A model generated the notes under the pieces. That model worked only from the letters and a program-made list of their open reading frames with translations, did not search any database and was not told the DNA's origin. Positions 41,914 to 50,242 of a DNA stretch of 64,000 nt are shown here, piece by piece. A program made the position numbers and the translations under genes. Source of the DNA: JAHRAW01 sp965226545 (GTDB taxonomy: Bacteria; Pseudomonadota; Gammaproteobacteria; Arenicellales; Poriferihabitantaceae); NCBI GenBank assembly GCA_965226545.1, contig OZ245364.1, forward strand, positions 1,984,001 to 2,048,000, in the 5' to 3' direction. The first letter of the stretch is position 1; every line of letters starts with the position of its first letter.

Positions 41914-44346
41914 ATGCCCGACAAAAAACAACCCCCCGCCCACGCCCGCGTCGTCATCATCGGCGGCGGCGTTGTCGGCTGCAGCATTTTGTTTCATCTG
42001 GCAAAGATGGGCTGGAAGGATTGCGTATTACTCGAACGCGCCGAGTTAACTTCCGGTTCATCGTGGCATGCCGCCGGACAAATTCACACGATAAGTTCCG
42101 ACCCAAACATTTCCAAACTGCAGGGGTACACGATTAACCTTTATCCCGAGTTGGAAAAACTTTCCGGGCAATCGGTCGGTCATCATCAAACCGGCGGCTT
42201 TTATCTTGCATCGAGCGAAGCGCGTCTGGATTATTTAAAACAGGAACGTTCCAAAGCAAGATACTTGGGACTCGACCAAGAGTTCATCTCGCCCGCCGAA
42301 GTCGCGGCGATGCATCCGTTGATTGAAGCCAAACATTATTTGGGCGCGTTGTACGACCCGTTGGACGGACACATCGACCCCTCCGGCGTAACATATGCTT
42401 ATGCCAAAGCCGCCAAAGCACTCGGCGCAAGTTATTACACGCACACGAAAGTTATCGAAACTAAACTGCGCGCGGACGGCGGTTGGCGAGTGGTGACTGA
42501 GCATGGAAACATCGATGCCGAGTTGTTGGTGAACGCCGCCGGTTTATGGGCGCGCGAAGTCGGGCATTTGAGCGGCGTTAATTTGCCGGTGCAGCCGATG
42601 GAACATCATTATTTAATCACCGAACCTATCGCGGAAATCGAATCGTTCGATAAGGAGTTGCCGTGCGGCATCGATTACGAATCCAATTTATATTTTCGTC
42701 AGGAACAAAACGGCTTGTTGCTCGGTACTTACGAACCGAATGCAACCCCATGGATGCGCGACGGCACGCCGGCGGATTTTGGGCATGAACTTCTCGAGCC
42801 GGATTTAGAACGCATATCCGAACGACTCGACCTCGCCTTCGCGCGCATCCCGGCATTGGCGCGCGCCGGCATTAAGAATGTGGTCAACGGCCCGTTTACT
42901 TTTGGGCCGGACGGCAACCCGATGATTGGCCCGGTGCCGGGCATGAAAAATTATTGGGCGGCAGTCGGCGTAATGGCAGGCTTTTGTCAAGCCGGCGGCG
43001 TCGGTTTATGTTTGGCGCAATGGATGATTGACGGCGAGCCGGCGGTCGATGTATGGGCGATGGACATCGCGCGTTTCGGCGAATTCGCCACGCATGAATA
43101 CGGCGCAATTAAATCGGCGGAAAATTACACGCGGCGATTCTTAATCAGTTATCCCAACGAAGAATTGCCGCTCGCCCGCAAACAAAAAACCACCGCCTTA
43201 TACGACCGTATGCGCGCGCGCAGCGCGGTGATGGGCGCAAGTTTCGGTTTGGAACACGCGCTGTGGTTTGCCGACTCGCCGGCGAATGCATACGAGACGC
43301 CAACCTTGCGCCGGTCGAATGCATTCGACTTTGTCGCCGATGAAGTGCGCGCAGTGCGCGAACATGTCGGCGCGATTGAGATCGCCAACTTTGCCAAACA
43401 TGAATTCCGCGGCGCCGGTGCATATTCGTTTCTCGACAAACTTCTTGCCGCAAACTTGCCGCCGGTTGGGCGGTTGACGTTGACGCCGATGTTAACTCCG
43501 CAAGGTCGACTGTATGGTGATTTGTCAGTCGCGCGATTAGGCGACGAGCACTTTATGTTATTCGGTTCAGGCGCGGCGCAATCCATGCATGCGCGATGGT
43601 TCGAGATGCACTTGGCTGGATTCGATGATGTGCACTATCGCAATGCATCGGATGAATGGCACGGCATCGCCATCGCCGGGCCATCGGCGCGCGAATTGTT
43701 GTCGCGCATCACACGATTCGATGTCAGCAACGATTCATTTAAGTTTCGCGATGTACGTCGCAATGAGGTCGGCGGCGTGCCGGCGATAATCGCGCGCGTA
43801 TCGTTCTCCGGCGAATTGGGTTATGAAATTTATTGCGCGCCGCCGTATCAATTTCAATTATTCGAATCGCTCGAACGCGCCGGAGATGATTTGCAATTGC
43901 AATGCTATGGCGCGCGCGCGTTGATGTCGTTGCGCCTGGAAAAAAATTGGGGCGTATGGACATTGGATTACCGTCCGGATTTCACCGCCGTCGAATCCGG
44001 CTTGGATGTTTTCATCGGCGACAAAACCGGCTTCATCGGCGAAGCAAAACTTCGTGCGCAGCAGCAGGAAGGTGCGCGTAAAAAATTAGTGGCGATGATT
44101 GTGCAAACCGATGATATGGATGTGGTTGGTGATGAGGCGATTTTTTATAACGGCGAATGTGTCGGCTATGTTACTTCCGGCGGGTATGCGCATTATTGTC
44201 GGCGCAGCGTTGCGATGGGGTATGTGCCGGCGGAGTTGGTGCGGGCGGGGGAGGTGTTTGAGATTGAGATGCTTGGGGAGATGCGGGGGGCGGAGGTGAT
44301 TGTTGAGGCTTTGTATGATGTGGGTGGGGGGAAGATGCGGGGGTGA
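41914..44346 (+). CDS. Dimethylglycine/sarcosine dehydrogenase-like flavoprotein with GcvT domain
   Basis: An 810-residue enzyme. Residues 1-400 are a DAO-type FAD domain: VVIIGGGVVGCSILFHLAKM, then GSSWHAAGQIHT, where the His of WHAAG is the usual site of covalent flavin in this family. A linker domain precedes C-terminal GcvT-like folate-binding domains (about 430-800; GIAIAGPSARELLSRIT, FSGELGYEIYCAP, LRLEKNWGVWTLDYRPDFT). Such enzymes demethylate dimethylglycine or sarcosine and pass the one-carbon unit to tetrahydrofolate. The last 60 codons switch to GGG/GTG/GAG-rich usage, unlike the rest. Confidence 0.88.
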   Translation: MPDKKQPPAHARVVIIGGGVVGCSILFHLAKMGWKDCVLLERAELTSGSSWHAAGQIHTISSDPNISKLQGYTINLYPELEKLSGQSVGHHQTGGFYLASSEARLDYLKQERSKARYLGLDQEFISPAEVAAMHPLIEAKHYLGALYDPLDGHIDPSGVTYAYAKAAKALGASYYTHTKVIETKLRADGGWRVVTEHGNIDAELLVNAAGLWAREVGHLSGVNLPVQPMEHHYLITEPIAEIESFDKELPCGIDYESNLYFRQEQNGLLLGTYEPNATPWMRDGTPADFGHELLEPDLERISERLDLAFARIPALARAGIKNVVNGPFTFGPDGNPMIGPVPGMKNYWAAVGVMAGFCQAGGVGLCLAQWMIDGEPAVDVWAMDIARFGEFATHEYGAIKSAENYTRRFLISYPNEELPLARKQKTTALYDRMRARSAVMGASFGLEHALWFADSPANAYETPTLRRSNAFDFVADEVRAVREHVGAIEIANFAKHEFRGAGAYSFLDKLLAANLPPVGRLTLTPMLTPQGRLYGDLSVARLGDEHFMLFGSGAAQSMHARWFEMHLAGFDDVHYRNASDEWHGIAIAGPSARELLSRITRFDVSNDSFKFRDVRRNEVGGVPAIIARVSFSGELGYEIYCAPPYQFQLFESLERAGDDLQLQCYGARALMSLRLEKNWGVWTLDYRPDFTAVESGLDVFIGDKTGFIGEAKLRAQQQEGARKKLVAMIVQTDDMDVVGDEAIFYNGECVGYVTSGGYAHYCRRSVAMGYVPAELVRAGEVFEIEMLGEMRGAEVIVEALYDVGGGKMRG

Positions 44347-44465
44347 TGGGGTTGGTGGATACGCGCGGGGTGGTGGCGGGGTTGGGGGCGAAGTAGTTAC
44401 GCGCGCGGTTGTTAAGTCGCCGCGGCGGGAAATGATGCGGTGTCCACCACCGCCACAACAACAAA

Positions 44466-45215
44466 TTAAGGATGCGCGGTAATTCCGCCGTCCACGATTA
44501 ATTCCGTGCCGGTGATGTATTGCGCGTTGTCCGACAGTAAAAACAAACACGCATTCGCCATGTCTTCGGCGTTGCCCAATCTGCCCAACGGCACACGCTT
44601 TGCGCTCGCCGTCTGCAATTCGGGTTTGTCGTTCCAGCGCTCTTGCATCGGCGTCATCGTTTGCCCGGGCAAAATTACATTGCTGCGAATTTGGTCTTTG
44701 GCAAATTGAATCGCCAGCGATTTGGACAGGCGAATCAACGCCGCTTTGGCCGCGCCGTAAGCGTCTTGCGGCAACGGGTCGCCGGCCAGCGCATCCACCG
44801 ATGAAAAATGCACCATCGCGCCCGCGCCCAACTTTTGCATTTGCGGAATGACTTTCTTTACCAACAACACCGTCGCCCGCAGGTTGATGCTCATCACCTC
44901 ATCCCAAACCGACATATCGATGTCCACCGCCGATTTGTCCTTGCCAAACCACAACACGCCGACGGTGTTTGCCAAATAATCGATGCGCCCGAATTCATCC
45001 AAGGTGCGCTGCACAATGGTGTCCACCGACTCGGCGTCGCTCAAATCACCGCGCACATAAATGGACTTGCCCTTTCCCGCGACCATCTCATCGGGTTTGG
45101 GTTTAACATCCGCCATGCAGACATTAACCCCGCGCCCGATGAGATGATTGGCAATCGCCAACCCCATGCCGCCGCCGGCCCCCGTGACGAGGGCGGTTTT
45201 GCCGGTAAATTTCAT
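44466..45215 (-). CDS. Short-chain dehydrogenase/reductase
   Basis: A 249-residue classical SDR. Cofactor motif TGAGGGMG near residue 12, NTVGV for the NAG strand, and catalytic Ser-Tyr-Lys as HFSSVDALAGDPLPQDAYG followed by AAK. The C-terminus has the usual LFLLSDNAQYITGTELIVDGG. ATG 45215 with GGGAAAA upstream is preferred over an earlier start that would add unrelated residues. It ends the TRAP-transporter operon, so it probably oxidises or reduces the imported compound. Confidence 0.9.
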   Translation of the reverse strand: MKFTGKTALVTGAGGGMGLAIANHLIGRGVNVCMADVKPKPDEMVAGKGKSIYVRGDLSDAESVDTIVQRTLDEFGRIDYLANTVGVLWFGKDKSAVDIDMSVWDEVMSINLRATVLLVKKVIPQMQKLGAGAMVHFSSVDALAGDPLPQDAYGAAKAALIRLSKSLAIQFAKDQIRSNVILPGQTMTPMQERWNDKPELQTASAKRVPLGRLGNAEDMANACLFLLSDNAQYITGTELIVDGGITAHP

Positions 45216-45260
45216 TGCGTTTTCCCGCGATTGGAATTGGAGATGACAATCAAACAAAAA

Positions 45261-46337
45261 TCAACTGTACCGATACGGCACGCCGGCTTTTTGCATGACC
45301 ACCGAATAGTCTTTAAACGCCTGCACAACTTTCGCGGTGCGCGGGCTGATGGAAGCCAATTCATCCCAAAACTCTTTGGAATCTTCGACCACTTGATCCC
45401 ATTCCGCCGCCGGAATGGTGGTCAATTCCATCTTTTTGCCTTCGACGCGCAACTTCGCTTCACCGCCCCAATACCAAACTTGACGGTAGTAATGCGACGA
45501 GTCAATCGACAGCCGAAACAATTCCTGCAAATGCGGCGGCACTTTCGCCCAACTTGCACTGTTGGCAAAATAGGAACCGCACCATGCGCCGGTGATGTTG
45601 TTGAGCAATGCGTAATCGCAAACATCAGCCCAACCCACTTCATACGCTTCGGTGAACCCGCACCACGCAACGCCGTCCAATTCGCCGGTTTGCAGCGCCA
45701 CCTCGATGTCGTCCCACGGCAATGTAACCGGAATCAAGCCGTAGCGCGAGAGGAATTTTCCGGCGGTCGGCACGCCAAAAACGCGCTTGCCTTTCATGTC
45801 GGCAAGTTTGCGAATCGGTTTTTTGGTGAAGATGTGACACGGATCCCAGGCGCCGGCGGAAATCCAATCGACTCCCTTAATTTCGCCGTACGCTTCAGCC
45901 CAGATTTCGTCCAAGCCGTAATACTTAAACAACACCGGCAAGTCCAACGAGTAGCGGGTGGAAAATGGGAAGTAGCCGCCGAATACGCTGATGTCCACCG
46001 GCGAAGCCATGGTTGCATCGTCGCTTTGCACCGCGTCAATCGTGCCGTTTTGCATGGCGCGAAACAATTCATCGGTGGGCACCAATTGGTCCGCGTAATA
46101 CAGTTCAATTTCCATCGCGCCGTGCGCGGCTTGATTGAACGCTTCGATTTGCGGCTTAATCACATGCGCACCCAACGGCGCACCGGAATACGTTTGCAAC
46201 CGCCAACGAATCGGATTGGTTGCCGAATACGCATACGGCGCGGTTGCGGCGGCGAGAATGCCGGCGGTGCCGCCGCCGGCGCGCTTGATGAAATCGCGTC
46301 GTGACGCGACATTGTTACCAACAGGCGTGTTTTTCAT
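45261..46337 (-). CDS. dctP: TRAP transporter substrate-binding protein (DctP family), Tat-exported
   Basis: A 358-residue periplasmic receptor with a twin-arginine signal (SRRDFIKRAGGGTAGILAA). The DctP fold shows in GKRVFGVPTAGKFLSRYG, ELDGVAWCGFTEAYEVG and the early AFNQAAHGAMEIELYYADQL. Tat export and the ELYYADQLVPTDELFRAM segment are like the TakP/lactate-type group of large-substrate TRAP receptors. The ligand cannot be read from sequence; neighbours suggest an organic acid or amine. It is downstream of dctQ-dctM. Confidence 0.9.
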   Translation of the reverse strand: MKNTPVGNNVASRRDFIKRAGGGTAGILAAATAPYAYSATNPIRWRLQTYSGAPLGAHVIKPQIEAFNQAAHGAMEIELYYADQLVPTDELFRAMQNGTIDAVQSDDATMASPVDISVFGGYFPFSTRYSLDLPVLFKYYGLDEIWAEAYGEIKGVDWISAGAWDPCHIFTKKPIRKLADMKGKRVFGVPTAGKFLSRYGLIPVTLPWDDIEVALQTGELDGVAWCGFTEAYEVGWADVCDYALLNNITGAWCGSYFANSASWAKVPPHLQELFRLSIDSSHYYRQVWYWGGEAKLRVEGKKMELTTIPAAEWDQVVEDSKEFWDELASISPRTAKVVQAFKDYSVVMQKAGVPYRYS

Positions 46338-46398
46338 AATAATGACCTCATTGGGTGGTGTTGTACAAAAGAAAAATTACGCCGCCACAAGTCGAATT

Positions 46399-47721
46399 TT
46401 ACTTGGCGTAAATTTCGGCGGGCAACCACAGCGCAATTTGCGGAAAAATCATAACCAATGCCAAGGCGATTGTCATCACCAGTACGAACGGAATAATCGA
46501 GCGGTAAATATCGGGCAGTGAAATTTCGGGCGGCGCCATCGCGCGCATTAAAAACAAATTATACCCAAACGGCGGCGTCATATAGGCAATCTGGCAGGTG
46601 ATGGTGTACAGCACACCATACCAAATTAAATCAAAGCCAAGCGCGCCGACCAACGGCACATACAACGGCGCAACAATCACCAACATCGCGGTGTCGTCCA
46701 AAAACATCCCCATGAACAAATAGGAAAGTTGCATCATTATCAACACTTCCCACGGGGTTAAATTCCATTTGGTGATAAACAGCGATTCAATCGCGCGCAC
46801 CGCGCCGATGCCGTCAAACACCGCGCCAAAACAAAGCGCCGCCAAAATAATCCACATAAACATACACGAGATGTTTAACGTTTTGCGCACGGTGTTTTCC
46901 AGCACCCGTCGATTCAACCGGCGTTTTGCAATCGCGGCGATGGTGGCCGTGGTTGCGCCGACCGCCGAACTTTCCACCAAACTGGTGATGCCCATGATGA
47001 ACAAGCCGGTCATCAAAAAGAAAATCAAAAACGGAATGACGCCGGCGCGCAACAGTTTTAATTTTTCCGCCAACGGCATGTCGCGTTCTTCCTTGCTTAC
47101 CGTCGGGCCAAGATGCGATTGCAACCTGCAGCGAATTACGATGTAAACAATAAACAACGTCGCCATCAACAACCCCGGTATCGCCCCGGCCAACCATAAC
47201 TTGCCGACCGGCTGGCGCGCAATCATTCCGTATAAAACCAACACCACGCTTGGCGGCACAAGAATTCCCAGCGAACTGCCCGCCTGCACCACGCCGGTAA
47301 TCATTATCTTGTCGTAACCGCGCCGCAACATTTCAGGCAATGCAATGGTTGCGCCGATTGCCATGCCGGCAACGCTTAACCCGTTCATCGCGGAAACCAC
47401 CACCATCAAGGCGATTGTGCCAACCGCCAACCCGCCCTTTAAGCCGCCAAACCAAACGTGAAACATTCGATACAAATCATCCGCGATGCCGGATTCGGAA
47501 AGCACATAGCCCATGTAAACAAACAACGGCAACGTTAACATCGGATACCAGTTAAACAACTTAAACGCGGCGTTGAACGGCATTTCAATCGCGCCTTCGC
47601 CATACAACAACAACGCCGCCCCGCCGGCGACAAAACCGATGACCGCGAAAACCCGCTGCCCGGTTAACAGCAGCAGCAACATCACCGCGAACATCAAAAT
47701 TGCAATGGTTTCGTAACTCAT
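46399..47721 (-). CDS. dctM: TRAP transporter large permease (DctM family)
   Basis: A 440-residue membrane protein with about 12 hydrophobic segments (e.g. AILMFAVMLLLLLTGQRVFAV, IAYMTPPFGYNLFLMRA). DctM is the Na+-driven transport subunit. Its ATG overlaps the dctQ stop as TAATG, so the two are coupled. LGFDLIWYGVLYTITCQIAY near the C-terminus is family-typical. Confidence 0.93.
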   Translation of the reverse strand: MSYETIAILMFAVMLLLLLTGQRVFAVIGFVAGGAALLLYGEGAIEMPFNAAFKLFNWYPMLTLPLFVYMGYVLSESGIADDLYRMFHVWFGGLKGGLAVGTIALMVVVSAMNGLSVAGMAIGATIALPEMLRRGYDKIMITGVVQAGSSLGILVPPSVVLVLYGMIARQPVGKLWLAGAIPGLLMATLFIVYIVIRCRLQSHLGPTVSKEERDMPLAEKLKLLRAGVIPFLIFFLMTGLFIMGITSLVESSAVGATTATIAAIAKRRLNRRVLENTVRKTLNISCMFMWIILAALCFGAVFDGIGAVRAIESLFITKWNLTPWEVLIMMQLSYLFMGMFLDDTAMLVIVAPLYVPLVGALGFDLIWYGVLYTITCQIAYMTPPFGYNLFLMRAMAPPEISLPDIYRSIIPFVLVMTIALALVMIFPQIALWLPAEIYAK

Positions 47722-48254
47722 TATGAAAGCGCGCTTGGCAAGGTTTCACCGCGAATTTTTGCAATGTCCTTAAAAAGAATCGAGACGGCTTGCAACAGCA
47801 TTAAAATAATTCCCGCCACCATAATCACTTTGATGGGAATTAACGAAGGGTTCCATTGCGAAAATTTGCGCTGCCCGTATTCAATCGCATACAGCGTGCT
47901 GGAGATCGAGCCGACCAACAGGCACACCAAATACCCGACCAAACAAACGCTGGTCACACTGTCCCATTTTGCCTTTGTTTTTTCCGACCAACGCGAATAC
48001 AACAAATCCATTCGCACATGCGCGTTTTGCTGCATCGAATACGCCCCGCCCAAAATGTAATACGCCGTAATGGTGAACTGCGCCATTTCCACCGTCCAAG
48101 ACAGCGGCAGATTAATGATGTTGCGCGTGACCGAACCCAGCAGCAAAGTGCCCGTCATTAAGAAAATCGCATACATCGCAAGCCGCCCAACTTTTGTTGA
48201 GAGGTAATCCGCATACTTTACATAGCCGCGCATGAATTCGGATGCCGACATCAT
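47721..48254 (-). CDS. dctQ: TRAP transporter small permease (DctQ family)
   Basis: A 177-residue protein with four membrane segments (e.g. LAMYAIFLMTGTLLLGSV, VIMVAGIILMLLQAVSILF) and the DctQ-like turn AYSMQQNAHVRMDLLYSRWS. It begins with two consecutive ATG codons, the first of which (48254) overlaps the TGA of the glutamine amidotransferase gene as ATGA. Works with DctM and DctP encoded next. Confidence 0.9.
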   Translation of the reverse strand: MMSASEFMRGYVKYADYLSTKVGRLAMYAIFLMTGTLLLGSVTRNIINLPLSWTVEMAQFTITAYYILGGAYSMQQNAHVRMDLLYSRWSEKTKAKWDSVTSVCLVGYLVCLLVGSISSTLYAIEYGQRKFSQWNPSLIPIKVIMVAGIILMLLQAVSILFKDIAKIRGETLPSALS

Positions 48255-48976
48255 TCATCTCCGCGCAAAAATCGCGCAACCCAACCCAACACCATCGCCG
48301 AATCCAAGTGCGGGTTTTGTAACGAGTGCAATGCGCGTTCAGCGACGCCCGCGCCCAAAATCGCACGGCGTTCGTGAATGCGCGCTTCGCAAAACGCGCG
48401 CGAGAACTCGGGGTGTCCTTGAATGCCGAGCACTGTATCGTTGGCAAACATGCTGACCGCACAAAAATCGTTTTTGGCGATGATTTTTGTACCGCGCGGC
48501 GGTGTCGTCACTTGGTCTTGGTGCATCACTATCAGGCGAACTTTGTCGGCTTTGGCGTCCTCGCCCATCCACGCCTGTCGCGCGACAATATTAATTTCTT
48601 GTGCGCCGATGCCCCAGCCAGCCGCCGCTTTGCCGCTTTGCCCGCCCAATGCATGCGCCAAAAATTGATGCCCGAAACAAACGCCGGCAATTCGTTTGCG
48701 CGCCGTGTTGCACGCCTGCGCAAACGTCGCCAAGCGCGACATCCACGGCAAATTGTCATACGTTGATTTGCGCGAACCGCTGATAATATAACCGTCAAAA
48801 CCATCCGGCGACGCGGGCAGTTGCGCGGCGTAACATTCGAACGGAGTCAATTCCATCGACGAGTCGGCCGCATGAAAACCATCAACAAACATCGGCGCAT
48901 AGCCAAAGTCATCGCACAACAACAAACCGATTCGCAACTTCCGCGAATTAGTTGTGGGCGCGTCTTTCATGTGCAT
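48251..48976 (-). CDS. Class I glutamine amidotransferase-like protein
   Basis: A 241-residue GATase1-fold protein. The nucleophile elbow is AGVCFGHQFLAHALGG (Cys), and the His-x-Glu end is LGIQGHPEFSRAF. GYIISGSRKSTYDNLPWM is typical of the GuaA-like stand-alone group. First gene of the TRAP operon with a four-base overlap into dctQ. Next to PuuA- and PuuB-like genes, a gamma-glutamyl hydrolase role like PuuD is attractive but unproven; PuuD belongs to a different subfamily (C26). Confidence 0.82.
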   Translation of the reverse strand: MHMKDAPTTNSRKLRIGLLLCDDFGYAPMFVDGFHAADSSMELTPFECYAAQLPASPDGFDGYIISGSRKSTYDNLPWMSRLATFAQACNTARKRIAGVCFGHQFLAHALGGQSGKAAAGWGIGAQEINIVARQAWMGEDAKADKVRLIVMHQDQVTTPPRGTKIIAKNDFCAVSMFANDTVLGIQGHPEFSRAFCEARIHERRAILGAGVAERALHSLQNPHLDSAMVLGWVARFLRGDE

Positions 48977-49559
48977 CGCTCGGGTTTCAGTCAGTGTTGA
49001 AAAAATGTTTTAACGCTTGATTTGTTTTGACGCTAAAAACAATGCCGCAAATCCGCCGCCGTGTCAACTCACTTGTCGCCGCCGACGGCGATTTCCCACC
49101 GATTCCGCCGTCGCCGACAAGTCGCAAACCGCCACTTAAAACGCCCGTCGGCAACGACAAAATGGCGGTTTTATTTGGTTTTTCGCAATTAACATTGTCC
49201 CAAGTTCAACTTCGTTCATTCGCAATTGATTTAACAGTATTCGCAATTCATTTTCACACCTTCGCAAAACTAAATTGGGGGTTCGGAGGGGGCGTTAAGG
49301 GAGGCGAATGCAACTGTTAAGGTGCAAATTGCAATTAATAAGGTTATTTTTTCATTCGCGAAGGTTCCAAAATGAATTGCGAAGCATTGAAACAAAACTT
49401 CGCACCTTCGCAATTGGCATTGGCTGCGCTGAGCGGCGGCGGGGCAGACGGCGTTATTATGCAAATCGGCGGCGGAAATTTGTAAAATGCGCGCGCAACA
49501 AATCGCCGCCGCGCATTCATCATCAACGCCGCCATGAACTCATCACCACCCAACCCCAA
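48977..49559. other. 583-base intergenic region with TTCGCAATT-type repeats
   Basis: No convincing gene. TTCGCAATT or TTCGCAA words recur at about 49183, 49218, 49239 and 49261 and again up to 49430, in part with 21-22-base spacing. Short open frames here are repetitive (FAI every seven residues) and probably spurious. It lies between divergent genes and should hold the promoters of the TRAP operon and the HAD gene. Confidence 0.45.
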
Positions 49560-50225
49560 ATGAACCCCCCACCAATCACCCACGTCCTCTTCGACATGGA
49601 CGGCTTGTTGCTCGATACCGAAATTATTTACACCGAAGTCACCGACCGCATCGTCTCGCGTTTCGGTAAAAAATTCGATTGGAGTATCAAGCGCGACATG
49701 ATTGGGCGGGCGGAAATTGATTCGGCGCGGCATTTGGTGCGGGCGTTGGCGTTGCCGATAAGTGCGGAGGAATATCTTGCCGAGCGTAATGAATTGTTGC
49801 CGGTGGGGTTTGCGGAGTGTGGGGCGTTGCCGGGTGCTGAAGAGTTGGTGCGGTATTTGCATTCGCATCGAGTGCCGATGGCGGTTGCGACCAGTTCTAC
49901 GCGCAAGATGTTGGATGTTAAAATTAATCGCCATCGACAATGGTTTGCGTTGTTTGATGCGATTGTTTGTGCTGATGATGAAACAAACTTGCGCGCGAAG
50001 CCGGCGCCGGATTTGTTTATTAAGGCGGGTGAAAAAATTAATGCAGACGCGCAAAGCACATTGGTGTTCGAAGATTCCCCCGCCGGCTTGCGCGCCGGTT
50101 GCGATGCAGGTATGCGCGTCGTGGTGGTACCGGATGTTAATATGGATAAATCTTTATATGCGGATGCGGCGTTAATTTTAACTTCGCTCACCGAATTCGA
50201 ACCGCGTGCGTTTGGGTTGCCGTAG
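49560..50225 (+). CDS. HAD-superfamily phosphatase (beta-phosphoglucomutase-like)
   Basis: A 221-residue HAD hydrolase, subfamily I cap. Motif I is VLFDMDGLLLDTE, motif II AVATSS, motif III lysine in RAKPAPDLF, motif IV FEDSPAGLRAG. Likely a sugar-phosphate or phosphoglycolate-type phosphatase. ATG 49560 puts motif I at the expected position; earlier starts add unrelated residues. Codons for about residues 40-150 are rich in GTG, GGG and TTG compared with neighbours. Convergent with the acyl-CoA ligase gene 17 bases away. Confidence 0.88.
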   Translation: MNPPPITHVLFDMDGLLLDTEIIYTEVTDRIVSRFGKKFDWSIKRDMIGRAEIDSARHLVRALALPISAEEYLAERNELLPVGFAECGALPGAEELVRYLHSHRVPMAVATSSTRKMLDVKINRHRQWFALFDAIVCADDETNLRAKPAPDLFIKAGEKINADAQSTLVFEDSPAGLRAGCDAGMRVVVVPDVNMDKSLYADAALILTSLTEFEPRAFGLP

Positions 50226-50242
50226 GCGACTGCATTGTCACT

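Noticed and set aside
49027..49320. A 97-codon plus-strand frame in the gap before the HAD gene
   Set aside because: Its C-terminal half is a translation of TTCGCAATT repeats and there is no homology or ribosome-binding site.
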